A DNA stretch of 60,075 nucleotides from Oscillospiraceae bacterium (GCA_015065605.1 SVPZ01000014.1:1-60075); one strand, 5' to 3'; positions 7,201 through 15,230 are shown, counted from the first letter of the stretch. Numbers and translations: made by a program. Notes: generated by a model not told the origin, from the sequence alone.

Positions 7201-9517
7201 CAGCGTTTACGGTGTACTCGCCGATGATACACGCTTTGCCGAAAACTTTACAAAGGGGATTACCTGGAACACCGCTCTTGCTAATCAGATTGATTCAAAC
7301 GGTGTGGAAAAAGATAAAACTCAGTTTATCGGCACAAAAACCGTAAGCGGAGCAGAAGCGGTTAGTTTTGACGTTAAAAATTACGTTAAGACTATGAAGG
7401 AAGCGGGATATAAGGCTGTTACCTTTATTATAGTTAAAGAAAATAACGGCGGTCTTGTTTCTAAAGTGACCTTTGAACATATGGAAAGCTATCCTGATTA
7501 CGTTGCAAGTTCTGCCATGAATGGCTATGCAGTTGAAATAAGAAAAGACCCGACGGACGCTGATAACGACGTGCTGTTTATGGAAAAGAGCGGCACAAGT
7601 GAAAGTCCGAGCGGTTACGCTCAGAATATTGCTCTTACGGGACTTATTCAGAGCGACGATAACTTTGATGAAAGTGATATCGGTAAAACCTATAAGGTTT
7701 CCTTTAAGCAGTACGTAACGGCACCCGGTGCTACTGCAGGTAATTACTGCAATATAGGAACTGTCGGAGCCGCTACTTCGGGAACGTTATTAAACGGAAT
7801 AACCAAATCGGTAAGTTCTACGTCAACTAACGTGTGGAATACGGTTGAATTTACCATTAACGTAAATGAAAATATTCTGGGTTCCAAGGCAACCGCAATT
7901 ATTATTGCTTCGGGTTGGGCGGCAACCGGTATTTATATTGACGATATAGTTGTGGAAGAATTTTCGGGCGACCTTCAGGTTATGATGGACTATACTCCGG
8001 GAACTACTGATTTTACAGGACTGACTGAATATAAAAACGTAGGTCTTGTAAACCCAAACGTTAATTATGGCGTAACTAAAGATCCGCTGGATAATACTAA
8101 CGACGTATTCTATTTTGAAAGAAGTGCCTATACTCATAGCGCTTCCTTTAAAGGACTTATTACGCAAAATGATAAATTTACCGCCGATGACGTTGGAAAG
8201 AAATATACTGTAACCTTCCGTCAGCTTAACGTAAATCCTGGTGGAAATGCCGGTGTACTAACTACCATAGATCAGGTAAATTCTCAACAGTATTTCTTGA
8301 ATTCAAAAATGACCATTAACCGTTATATTGACGGAGTTCTTTATAACAGTGAACCCGGTAAATACGGCCTTAGCGTTAACGAATGGCATACGGTAAAATT
8401 TGAAATAGAAGTAACCGAACAAATGGTAGGCCTTGGTTCTGCTATAGTTGTTTCTTCAAATGCCTCAACCTCAACTATATACATCGATGATATTGTTGTT
8501 ACCGTTGAGGGCGGAGTGCAGACCGACAGTGTTTCTCCCGTACTTAACTTCGAAAAATCGGGAAATACTGTCAAAACCAACGCTTCTTTGATAGCGCTTA
8601 TAAGCGGCGAAAACAAAGATAACGCTTCCAAAGTGCCAACTTCAAATTTCGAACTTATCAAATCCTCAACGGGTGGCGAAAGCGGTATGGCAAAGACCTA
8701 CGTTTCCTTTGATAAAACGGGTTATTATCATATTATAAAAGCCGACTTAAAATTTGACGTAGAGGCTCCTATAGTCGGTAGTGTACTGAAAATTTATGCA
8801 TTAACTTCCGCAGTTGACCTAAATAAACTGACCTGGAATAACGCTTACGGTAACGATACGACTACCGTTGGTATGAAGGCGGCAAACGTTTGCACGGGCG
8901 CGCCGATAGCCACCGTTACCCTCACCGAAGATACTACCTATACCGTAAACGTAACAGATGCTTTAAAATCTTTAGAGAAAAACGATGACGTAGTATTTGT
9001 TCTTACTGCAGAAGATGGTGTAAATCCTCAAAAGGTTAGCAACTTTGAACTGAATATAGCAAGTACGGTTTATGCTGAAAATACCGAAAAAGCAGTTCTT
9101 AAAGAAGTAAACGGTACGGTTTTCGTTGAAGTTCCTTATATCATTGACGCTGAAATCGAAAAAGTTGAGTTCTTTGTTGATGATAAAGCGTCTATAGGCG
9201 AAGTGGTTATCAACGGTCAAACAATAAAAATAAACCCTGTTTTATCGGAGGGAAAGCATACGGCATATGCGGTAATTGCCTATGCCGACGGTACCGTTAA
9301 ACAGAGCGATGAAATTGAATTTAAGGTTGGAAATAGCAGTGCCGTTTTGGGTGACGTTAACGGTGACGGCGAGGTTGATACAGTTGACCTTGCTGAAATA
9401 AAACTATTCCTTGCAGGACTTAGTGAAGTTCAGGGTAATGCAGACTTAAACGATGATAAAAAAATTGATACTGTTGACCTTGCTAATCTTAAGCTGCAAC
9501 TTGCCGGTCTTTCTTAA
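4238..9517 (+). CDS. Giant secreted alpha/beta-hydrolase protein with Ig-like, DNRLRE and jelly-roll modules and C-terminal dockerin
   Basis: The product has 1759 residues. A signal peptide (MKRILAFFLAFVLLF..., cleavage near VNAES) is followed by an alpha/beta-hydrolase region (about 30-500). The triad I read is Ser343 in GFSKSG, Asp433 in IGTADT and His467 in GLGHN. The G-x-S-K-x-G nucleophile elbow resembles carbohydrate esterases of the CE15 type (GCSRxG) and PhoPQ-type hydrolases. A Big_5 Ig-like domain (500-602), three DNRLRE-like blocks alternating with jelly-roll, carbohydrate-binding-like modules, and a two-repeat type I dockerin (1702-1759; GDVNGDGEVDTVDLAEIKLF) follow. The start at 4238 has AAGAAGG upstream and begins the signal peptide. 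A polysaccharide esterase docked to a cohesin scaffold is the likely role; the exact substrate is unknown. Confidence 0.85.
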   Translation: MKRILAFFLAFVLLFTTFFALSLINVNAESLGEDTVTLRKTFESDLKGTAKLENEGHLGVAVDISTFYRDSVTANGVALLYVVGHFEKRLGTDSDEEIIEDFLSEGYSVTVLDYKKNPKAIGNEFGWSVHKLFTGDFKSKKYDFGYVRKTHDAMYVVPSGCRIDREVYYYSLDEMALNGTNEYILWLWNNYYAGPDGRFKDANGNELPYAETIDDMIKPDGSPIDFDLRMDIIYPSNPNETVPVFALASSAEERTMSLSSAVRPYFTTAALQGYAAVIYDHEYIPMSRQDHYKYFGEYSLTYSSFTLGTTNANAVHSAAIRRIRYLADTYGYDADYVAPWGFSKSGPGPAILANTKHEEMGEILTFGEYVPEGKDPKGYQGEQPWLYYEGTNEKISSNVTVAYSGSGAGICQYRERLMTEDSVPIVSSIGTADTTGNFYTYIPAAKNYLDSHTEIESDFLIPEGLGHNPAYGYDSVKQIEQFNEIWTFLDNHIRAAYREEAPVVMWATPQSNKVFDSLEEPVRIKFSRAMDIESVKENVKIIRLADGKEMAGSWNVLHGATTFEFTSPSVINGSSYKILVGSETKAKDGVKMDAPFSKVFTISGDKLLGVYADTYVSSSNPDKNYGNDDTLVVVNNDTDCTKGLLSFKNDGGFKNVTKAYLVLNRFEDVSGVFKVYGTGAFDENTVTYNNVSANGELIAESAAKNEITTVDVTDYVIGADGDTVNFALETDKEQVYLHHTFENITASDLVYDDDYRYGGGSAVMNISSDAKVGSTCLYFTNRAQNSNRIKFLKSFGTTKLTSEHLGIYAKASFWIKPETSTSISVGVYEHKALSGIHMESFSVTPGEWNYIEYYVTVDQAMIDGNNRAVTIVPSGKDPYYLDDFKCELATGSVTVATKEYNGEKQKVSANLVLFTPETDTLSGSAATVASGDKADTVIGGDTYVSGYKNENIKETVKGYLKFPIEEFDVNSDRVTLDLNASSQTSATFSVYGVLADDTRFAENFTKGITWNTALANQIDSNGVEKDKTQFIGTKTVSGAEAVSFDVKNYVKTMKEAGYKAVTFIIVKENNGGLVSKVTFEHMESYPDYVASSAMNGYAVEIRKDPTDADNDVLFMEKSGTSESPSGYAQNIALTGLIQSDDNFDESDIGKTYKVSFKQYVTAPGATAGNYCNIGTVGAATSGTLLNGITKSVSSTSTNVWNTVEFTINVNENILGSKATAIIIASGWAATGIYIDDIVVEEFSGDLQVMMDYTPGTTDFTGLTEYKNVGLVNPNVNYGVTKDPLDNTNDVFYFERSAYTHSASFKGLITQNDKFTADDVGKKYTVTFRQLNVNPGGNAGVLTTIDQVNSQQYFLNSKMTINRYIDGVLYNSEPGKYGLSVNEWHTVKFEIEVTEQMVGLGSAIVVSSNASTSTIYIDDIVVTVEGGVQTDSVSPVLNFEKSGNTVKTNASLIALISGENKDNASKVPTSNFELIKSSTGGESGMAKTYVSFDKTGYYHIIKADLKFDVEAPIVGSVLKIYALTSAVDLNKLTWNNAYGNDTTTVGMKAANVCTGAPIATVTLTEDTTYTVNVTDALKSLEKNDDVVFVLTAEDGVNPQKVSNFELNIASTVYAENTEKAVLKEVNGTVFVEVPYIIDAEIEKVEFFVDDKASIGEVVINGQTIKINPVLSEGKHTAYAVIAYADGTVKQSDEIEFKVGNSSAVLGDVNGDGEVDTVDLAEIKLFLAGLSEVQGNADLNDDKKIDTVDLANLKLQLAGLS

Positions 9518-9530
9518 TTTACTAAATAAA

Positions 9531-9564
9531 AAAACGGATACTCGAAAGAGTATCCGTTTTTTTT
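9531..9564. terminator. Bidirectional terminator between the dockerin-esterase and LOG genes
   Basis: AAAACGGATACTC (9531-9543) and GAGTATCCGTTTT (9548-9560) form a perfect 13-bp stem on a GAAA tetraloop, with A and T runs on the two flanks, so it can serve both convergent genes. Confidence 0.92.
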
Positions 9565-10141
9565 AGCCTTCTTTTAAATCCTTGACCGTATAACTGAGTT
9601 TATCGTTTTCGATATAGTCGAACAACTCGTCAACATTATCGGTTAGTTTAAAAAGGTCAAGGCAGTTTTTCTTGATGAAATTTTTGCTTATTGCTTCGTT
9701 CATAACGGTAAAAAGGCTATCATAGTAACCATTTATATTATATACCGCTATAGGCTTTGTATGACGGCATAATTGCTTTAGGGTAAGAATTTCAAAAAAT
9801 TCTTCATAGGTGCCGATACCTCCCGGAACGACTATAAACGCGTCGGCGGTATCTTCCATAATCTGCTTTCTTTCGCGCATTGTGTCGGGTTCGATAAGTT
9901 GGTCGCAAAAGTTGCAAATCGCTTCAATGTTTTCATTGTCGAAGAATTTTGGTATTACGCCTATAATATGTCCGTTTCCTGATTTTACACCTTGTGCGAC
10001 GGCACCCATAAGTCCGTTGCCACCGCCACCGAAAACAAGGCTATGGCCTCTTTTTACCATTAGTTTTCCCAGATTAAAGGTGATTTCTTTGTAATTTTCA
10101 TCTATTGTAGGAGATGCTGCTCCGTAAACACATATTCTCAT
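9563..10141 (-). CDS. LOG family protein (nucleoside monophosphate phosphoribohydrolase-like)
   Basis: This 192-residue Rossmann-type protein is of the LOG/TIGR00730 family, formerly mislabelled lysine decarboxylase. The family hydrolyses nucleoside 5'-monophosphates to base and ribose 5-phosphate. The diagnostic PGGIGTYEE motif is at residues 106-114, RK at 91-92 and the phosphate-binding GGGGNGLMG near 38-46. GGAGG lies just before the ATG. It is the gene downstream of an AraC regulator on the same strand (42-base gap), so the two may be co-transcribed. A physiological link to sugar metabolism is not evident. Confidence 0.9.
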   Translation of the reverse strand: MRICVYGAASPTIDENYKEITFNLGKLMVKRGHSLVFGGGGNGLMGAVAQGVKSGNGHIIGVIPKFFDNENIEAICNFCDQLIEPDTMRERKQIMEDTADAFIVVPGGIGTYEEFFEILTLKQLCRHTKPIAVYNINGYYDSLFTVMNEAISKNFIKKNCLDLFKLTDNVDELFDYIENDKLSYTVKDLKEG

Positions 10142-10183
10142 GGTAAACCTCCTTTACCTTTGAAATTAGTATTCCAAAAAACT

Positions 10184-10966
10184 TTAAATTTTTACCTTTG
10201 AAGCTTTTGGGGAAACACCGAAATGTTTTCTGTATGCCCTAAAAAACGTTGCATAATCGTTAAAGCCTGAATCTCGATAAATTTCCGTAGGTTTTTCGCC
10301 AAGGCTTAATTTATCACGGGCAAGTATCAAACGCTTTAGGGTTACGTAGTCCCAAAGGGTAGTTCCTGTTGATTCCTTAAAAAGTCTGTTCAAATGGTTT
10401 TGGCTAATGAAAAATTCTTCAGCAATTGACGTAAGAGAAATATCTTCGGCAAGATGGTCGTTTATATAACTGATTATATGGGTTGTTTTGTCTTTGGTAG
10501 GTGCTTCATAAGGTTTGCCTGATTCGAAAATACAATTTAATTCCTCAAGGAAGGGAAGCAACCAACAGAACTTACGGGTAGGGTCTTGCGTGGCACTAAG
10601 TTTTTTTAAACAAAAAATCAAATTACTTTCCTTTAATAAAGAAGGTCTGTATAGATTTTTTTCGCCGGCTTCCCGATTGTTAAAGGGGGCAAGTAACGCG
10701 TTTAATTCGGGGTCGTCGCCAAAGTTGAAGTTTATTATAATACGTTCATAAGTGACGTCGGCTTTAACTATTAAGTGATGCGATTCGTTCGTTCTCATAA
10801 TCATAATATCACCGGGAAGCAACTTATAACGATTACCCTCTACCGAATAATCGGCACTGCCGGAAAGAAAACAAATAATTTCGTAATTATCGTGTGTGTG
10901 AAGGGGGAATTTTTCAATAGAAGGTTTCGGAGTAATCTGTCTTGTTGAAGATAATACGATATTCAT
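10184..10966 (-). CDS. AraC family transcriptional regulator with cupin sensor
   Basis: This 260-residue regulator has an N-terminal cupin (FPLHTHDNYEIICFLSGSADY, residues about 20-40) and a C-terminal AraC double HTH (SLTSIAEEFFISQNHLNRLFKE; EIYRDSGFNDYATFFRAYRKHFG). The ATG at 10966 begins the cupin and follows GGTGAT; an upstream in-frame ATG at 11011 has no ribosome site. It is divergent from the TIM/TIM/Gfo operon, 116 bases away, and is the obvious candidate for its sugar-responsive control. Confidence 0.9.
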   Translation of the reverse strand: MNIVLSSTRQITPKPSIEKFPLHTHDNYEIICFLSGSADYSVEGNRYKLLPGDIMIMRTNESHHLIVKADVTYERIIINFNFGDDPELNALLAPFNNREAGEKNLYRPSLLKESNLIFCLKKLSATQDPTRKFCWLLPFLEELNCIFESGKPYEAPTKDKTTHIISYINDHLAEDISLTSIAEEFFISQNHLNRLFKESTGTTLWDYVTLKRLILARDKLSLGEKPTEIYRDSGFNDYATFFRAYRKHFGVSPKASKVKI

Positions 10967-11034
10967 TTTAATCACCACACCCATTATATTAGCAAATGTT
11001 GATTTTTGCAAGATATTTTTAATTATTTTTGTAA

Positions 11035-11063
11035 TTGATATAAATAAATATTTGTGATAGAAT
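11035..11063 (+). promoter_or_regulatory. Promoter of the TIM/TIM/Gfo operon
   Basis: TTGATA (11035-11040), a 17-base spacer and TAGAAT (11058-11063) are followed by an ideal GGAGGAG ribosome site (11070-11076). The weak -10 box would suit an activator-dependent promoter (inference). Confidence 0.55.
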
Positions 11064-11082
11064 TATTTTGGAGGAGATAAGT

Positions 11083-11916
11083 ATGAATATTTACGCCTTT
11101 GCTGATGAAGCAAGTGCTGTTATTGACCAACAGATACTCGCGTTAAAGCGTAACAATCTTCAAGGTCTTGAAATAAGAAATGTTGACTCGGTTAACGTTT
11201 CTGATATAACAGATGAAAAAGCAATTGAAGTTAAGAAAAAACTTGATGAAAACGGTCTTATTACTTTTAGTGTAGGTTCTCCTATCGGAAAAATTAATAT
11301 TGTGACCGATGATTTCGAAAGTCATCTTGAGAAACTTCGCAGAACCTCAAATATTGCAAATATACTCGGTACTCAAAATATCCGTATGTTTTCTTTCTAT
11401 TATCCTAAAACATCTTCCGCGCAAGAGGTAAGGGGACAGGTAATAGACAGTATGGGAAGAATGTTAGAGGTTGCCAAAGAAAACGGTGTTATCCTTTGCC
11501 ACGAAAATGAAAAGGGTATCTACGGCGACAATGCAGAAAGATGTCTTGAACTTTTGAAAACCTTCCCTCAGCTTAAATGTGTGTTCGACCCGGCTAACTT
11601 CGTTCAGTGTGAACAGGATACGAAGGTAGCGTGGGAAACGTTAAAAGATTACGTTCATTATCTGCATATTAAAGATGCTCTCAGCGACGGTAACGTTGTT
11701 CCGGCAGGCGAGGGCGCAGGCAATATTCCTTTTATTCTTAAAGAATATATTAAGAGAGGCGGAAATGCAATAACCCTTGAACCTCATCTTAAGGTTTTTG
11801 ACGGTCTTAAAGACTTAGAACAGGCAGACGAGGAAATCAAGGTAGGTATTAAATCTTACGCTACGGCTGATGAAGCCTTTGACGTAGCAGTAAAAGCATT
11901 GAGAGGTATTTTATAA
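11083..11916 (+). CDS. Sugar phosphate isomerase/epimerase-like TIM-barrel protein (first of two)
   Basis: This 277-residue protein is of the AP-endonuclease-2-like xylose isomerase superfamily (PF01261). It shows the barrel's metal-binding strands as ILCHENEKGIYGD, KCVFDPANFVQ and YLHIKDA, then ITLEPHL, which supply the Glu/Asp/His/Glu ligands of such enzymes. Members isomerise, epimerise or beta-eliminate keto-sugars and inositols. The ATG at 11083 is fixed by GGAGGAG. The second TIM-barrel gene overlaps its stop codon by one base, so translation is coupled. Substrate unknown; see the operon-level finding. Confidence 0.85.
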   Translation: MNIYAFADEASAVIDQQILALKRNNLQGLEIRNVDSVNVSDITDEKAIEVKKKLDENGLITFSVGSPIGKINIVTDDFESHLEKLRRTSNIANILGTQNIRMFSFYYPKTSSAQEVRGQVIDSMGRMLEVAKENGVILCHENEKGIYGDNAERCLELLKTFPQLKCVFDPANFVQCEQDTKVAWETLKDYVHYLHIKDALSDGNVVPAGEGAGNIPFILKEYIKRGGNAITLEPHLKVFDGLKDLEQADEEIKVGIKSYATADEAFDVAVKALRGIL

Positions 11917-12665
11917 TGAGAATAGGTGCACAGTTTTATACGTTACGCGAACATTGTAAAAATTTAGAGGATTTCAGCGAAACCTTAAAAAAGGTTGCAG
12001 ATATCGGTTACGAGTACGTACAGATTTCGGGAACCTGCGGTTACGAGGCGCAGTGGTTAAAGAATGAACTTGATAAAAACGGTCTTTCTTGCGTTATTAC
12101 CCATACTCCTCCCGCTAAAATTATTGAGGAAACTAAAAAGGTTGCTCTTGACCACAGTGTTTTAGGAGCAGACTACGTAGGTCTGGGATTTTTCGCTGTC
12201 AATCGTGAAAAAGGTGAAACACCGACTTTACTTAAAGAAAAATTTTATGATGCCGCTAAGGTACTTAAAGAAAACGGTAAGTATTTTATGTATCATAATC
12301 ATGCTCAGGAATTTTCTAAATTTGACGGAAAATGTTTGCTAGAGCATTATGCGGAATTATTTGAACCTGATTTAATGGGCTTTACTCTTGATACATATTG
12401 GGTACAGACGGCAGGCGGTGACCCTGCACAGTGGATTGAAAAGCTTTCGGGCAGAGTACCCTGTATTCACCTTAAGGACCACGATTTTGAAAGAAAAATG
12501 GCGGTTGTGGGCGAAGGCAATATAAACTTTGACGCTGTATTTAAGGCTGCTGAAAAGGCAGGCACAAAATATATGCTCGTTGAACAGGACGACTGTAACG
12601 GCGAAGATCCCTTTGAGTGCCTTAAGAGAAGCTATAATAACCTTAAAGCAATGGGTTTTAAATAA
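11916..12665 (+). CDS. Sugar phosphate isomerase/epimerase-like TIM-barrel protein (second of two)
   Basis: This 249-residue PF01261 protein is distinct from its upstream neighbour and closer to the IolE/YcjR-like group. Conserved strands include YFMYHNHAQEF, MGFTLDTYWVQTAGGDP and CIHLKDHD, ending in YMLVEQDDC, consistent with an intact divalent-metal site. Its ATG shares the A of the preceding TAA (ATAATG). It is followed after 12 bases by the oxidoreductase. The pairing with Gfo/Idh/MocA suggests action on a 3-keto or 2-keto sugar intermediate. Confidence 0.85.
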   Translation: MRIGAQFYTLREHCKNLEDFSETLKKVADIGYEYVQISGTCGYEAQWLKNELDKNGLSCVITHTPPAKIIEETKKVALDHSVLGADYVGLGFFAVNREKGETPTLLKEKFYDAAKVLKENGKYFMYHNHAQEFSKFDGKCLLEHYAELFEPDLMGFTLDTYWVQTAGGDPAQWIEKLSGRVPCIHLKDHDFERKMAVVGEGNINFDAVFKAAEKAGTKYMLVEQDDCNGEDPFECLKRSYNNLKAMGFK

Positions 12666-12677
12666 AGGAGAAAAAAT

Positions 12678-13847
12678 ATGGAAAACGTTAGACTTGGTAT
12701 AATCGGTTACGGAAATATGGGTACTACCCATGCAGATAACATTTTAAAGGGCAAATGTCCCGATATAAAGCTTGTGGCTATTGCTGACCATAAGCCTAAC
12801 CGCCTTGAAGCAGCAAAAGAAATTTTCGGTGAAGAAGTAAATTACTTTGGAAATGCTATTGAAATGCTTGACAGCGGTCTTATTGATGCTTGTCTTGTAG
12901 CAGTTCCTCACTACGACCATACATATTTTGCAATTGAAAGTATGAAACGCGGTATTCACGTTATGGTTGAAAAACCTGCAGGCGTTTATACAAAACAGGT
13001 TGAAGAAATGAACGAGGAAGCAAAAAAACATCCTGAAGTTGTATTCGGTATGATGTTTAATCAGAGAACCAACTGTCTTTACAGAAAAATGCGTGAACTT
13101 ATTAAATCGGGCGATTACGGTCAGATAAGAAGAACAAACTGGCTTATCACTAACTGGTATCGTCCTCAGGCTTATTACGATTCAGGCGATTGGCGTGCAA
13201 CCTGGGCAGGTGAAGGCGGCGGTGTTCTCCTTAATCAGTGTCCTCATCAGTTGGACCTCTGGCAGTGGATTTGCGGTATGCCTACAAAGGTTCTTGCAAA
13301 GGTAAAATACGGCAAATGGCATAATATCGAGGTAGAAGACGACGTTACCGCATTCGTTGAATATGAAAACGGTGCAACCGGTGCATTCATCACCACTACA
13401 GGTGACGGTTGCGGTACCAACCGTTTTGAAGTGCAGATGGATAAGGCTAAATTAGTTGTAGAAGACGGCAAACTTTTCCTTTGGGAATTTGAAATGACCG
13501 AGCAGGAATTCTCCGCTACCAACAAACGTCCCTTTGCTTCTATTCCCTGTAAAAAAATCGAGGTTGAAACCGACGGTGAAAATCTTCAGCACGTAGGCGT
13601 TATGAACGCTTTTGCTAACAAGATTATGGGCAAAGGCGAACTTGTAGCAGAAGGTTATGAGGGTATTAACGGTCTTACCATTTCCAACGCTATGCATCTT
13701 TCCGACTTTATTGGCAAGGAAATAACCCTTCCCATTGACGCCGACCTTTATAAAGAGGAACTTATGAAGCGCGTTAAAAACAGTAAGCGTGTAAAGGATA
13801 CCGTAGAGGTATTCGAAGATAATACTTCCTCCTTCGGTAACGTATAA
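12678..13847 (+). CDS. Gfo/Idh/MocA family oxidoreductase
   Basis: This 389-residue NAD(P)-dependent sugar or cyclitol dehydrogenase has an N-terminal Rossmann fold with GYGNMGTTHAD (residues 10-20), the family's EKP at 98-100 (MVEKPAG), and a C-terminal alpha/beta substrate domain beginning around GGGVLLNQCPHQLDLWQW, whose histidine matches the catalytic-type position of the family. AAAGGAG precedes the ATG. It is last in a three-gene operon with two TIM-barrel proteins. It probably oxidises a glycoside or sugar hydroxyl so that the partners can isomerise or eliminate the keto product. Confidence 0.88.
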   Translation: MENVRLGIIGYGNMGTTHADNILKGKCPDIKLVAIADHKPNRLEAAKEIFGEEVNYFGNAIEMLDSGLIDACLVAVPHYDHTYFAIESMKRGIHVMVEKPAGVYTKQVEEMNEEAKKHPEVVFGMMFNQRTNCLYRKMRELIKSGDYGQIRRTNWLITNWYRPQAYYDSGDWRATWAGEGGGVLLNQCPHQLDLWQWICGMPTKVLAKVKYGKWHNIEVEDDVTAFVEYENGATGAFITTTGDGCGTNRFEVQMDKAKLVVEDGKLFLWEFEMTEQEFSATNKRPFASIPCKKIEVETDGENLQHVGVMNAFANKIMGKGELVAEGYEGINGLTISNAMHLSDFIGKEITLPIDADLYKEELMKRVKNSKRVKDTVEVFEDNTSSFGNV

Positions 13848-13875
13848 AAATAAACGGAAGTTAGAATAAACGTAA

Positions 13876-13914
13876 AGGGGCTGTCTCACTAAAGAAGTGA
13901 GGCAGCCCCTTGCT
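13876..13914 (+). terminator. Terminator of the TIM/TIM/Gfo operon
   Basis: AGGGGCTGTCTCACT (13876-13890) pairs with AGTGAGGCAGCCCCT (13896-13910) with one G-T pair. It is a very stable 15-bp stem with only a short T-containing tail. Confidence 0.7.
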
Positions 13915-14020
13915 ATTAGCAATTAGCCCTTAATAGCAGCTTGTGGTGCTATCCGCAAAAGAGGGAAATTATTTGAAAACACTTTCAAAGCTTCTGCATA
14001 TTAAATTATACTGATTATTT

Positions 14021-14175
14021 AAGTTATGAGTTTAGAGTTATGAAAAAGCCTGAGGCTTTCGTTATGATATGATTGTCAGACAGAAAAGCGTTGCCGCAAG
14101 GCAACTCATAACTTGCGAAGCCAATCATAACTCATAACTTGCCGAAGGCAATCATAGTTGCTATCAAGGATAGCA
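14021..14175. repeat. Repeat-rich intergenic element with AAGTTATGAG/CTCATAACTT copies
   Basis: The gap 13848-14242 holds no gene. AAGTTATGAG (14021-14030) recurs as its reverse complement at 14131-14140, and nearly so at 14104-14114. Between them lie two small hairpins: AAAGCC-TGA-GGCTTT (14045-14059) and TTGCC-GCAA-GGCAA (14091-14104). The segment 14104-14155 is an imperfect tandem repeat of ACTCATAACTTGC-GAAG-CAATCAT. A further hairpin TGCTATC-AAG-GATAGCA follows (14159-14175). It looks like a small non-coding palindromic repeat with no transposase. Confidence 0.55.
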
Positions 14176-14242
14176 TCCTGTGCTGCAGTACGTCGAGCGA
14201 TGATAACGATTTTAAAAACATTCTTAAGACTGTTGACGTTTT

Positions 14243-15088
14243 TTATATATTAAGACATACGATAGAAGCGGTGCCCATTAATATTCCAAGTATTTGAAGT
14301 TTTGAAAAACGCTCTTTATAAACAAAAAATGAAATGGCGGCGGTTGCTAAAATGCTTCCTGCTGAAATTATGGGGAACATAACCGAGGTTGGCATACGTG
14401 TTGAAAGCACCATTACAAACAGGTTTGTAACGCCGTTTGCAATACCGCAACAAAGAGCGAATAGATTATATTTATTAAAACGTTCCGCTGTCTTTTGCTT
14501 TTCGAAAATCAGGGAAACTATGCACATTATAATAGTGCCTAGTGAATATACCGTAAACATAAATTCCGATTTATAGGCACCGTTGAACTTTATTTGTTGG
14601 GTACTTTGAATTGTTGAGCAAAGTCCGTTGCAGATAAAGGCGAGAGTAACGAAAATAAGCCATTTTTTAGTGATTTTCTTTTCTCCCTTTTCGAAGTTGA
14701 CAAGGAAAATTGAAACAATAAGCAAAGAGATTCCTATAAAAAATAATAGGCTTGTGGGATTTTTTAAAAATATTATACCGTGAAGAGTGGGTATGATTAA
14801 TGAATATGATATTATAAGGGAGGACAGCGCCAATGAGCCTGTTTTAACAGACATAAGGGAAGAAAACATACATATCATAAAGCATACGGAAAAGCCGATT
14901 ATGTAGGGGAATATTTCCTTGCAAAAATCAAGTTTACCCTTAGAGAATATTAAAAAAACAGCCGCCGCCGCAAAGCTTACGATACCGTTATACCAAAATA
15001 CGTCTTTTTTCTTTGACGAATAAGCCTTTTTAAATACGTTTTGCGCCGTTAAGGTTACTATTATAATAAGTAAAAACAAAGCGTTCAT
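14243..15088 (-). CDS. DMT superfamily (EamA-type) transporter
   Basis: The product is a 281-residue membrane protein with about ten hydrophobic helices in two EamA-like halves, the size and pattern of drug/metabolite transporters. The closing segment FSKLQILGILMGTASIVCLNI is typical of the last EamA helix. I chose the ATG at 15088, five bases after GGTGAT; an ATG 12 bases upstream (15100) is possible but sits too close to its AGAGGAT. It is divergent from the PocR-AraC gene and shares a 142-base control region. Metabolite exported or imported is unknown. Confidence 0.82.
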   Translation of the reverse strand: MNALFLLIIIVTLTAQNVFKKAYSSKKKDVFWYNGIVSFAAAAVFLIFSKGKLDFCKEIFPYIIGFSVCFMICMFSSLMSVKTGSLALSSLIISYSLIIPTLHGIIFLKNPTSLLFFIGISLLIVSIFLVNFEKGEKKITKKWLIFVTLAFICNGLCSTIQSTQQIKFNGAYKSEFMFTVYSLGTIIMCIVSLIFEKQKTAERFNKYNLFALCCGIANGVTNLFVMVLSTRMPTSVMFPIISAGSILATAAISFFVYKERFSKLQILGILMGTASIVCLNI

Positions 15089-15166
15089 AAAAATCACCAT
15101 ATCCTCTTAGTGTTTTGATTGTATCATATTTTTCTGAAAAAACAATATACAAAATTCTTCTTTCTT

Positions 15167-15201
15167 TGCACTTTTGTTTTATTTATTGACTCAAAAGTGC
15201 A
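15167..15201. promoter_or_regulatory. 10-bp perfect inverted repeat (candidate operator) in the DMT/PocR-AraC control region
   Basis: TGCACTTTTG (15167-15176) and CAAAAGTGCA (15192-15201) are exact reverse complements, 15 bases apart. The right arm starts at the base following the -35 box of the AraC promoter, filling the promoter spacer. The position suits autoregulation by the adjacent PocR-AraC protein. Confidence 0.6.
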
Positions 15202-15214
15202 TTTTTGGTAAAAT
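15186..15214 (+). promoter_or_regulatory. Promoter of the PocR-AraC gene
   Basis: TTGACT (15186-15191), a 17-base spacer and TAAAAT (15209-15214) point to a start close to 15221, leaving a very short leader before the ATG at 15231. Confidence 0.7.
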
Positions 15215-15230
15215 ATAAGTGGTGATTTTG

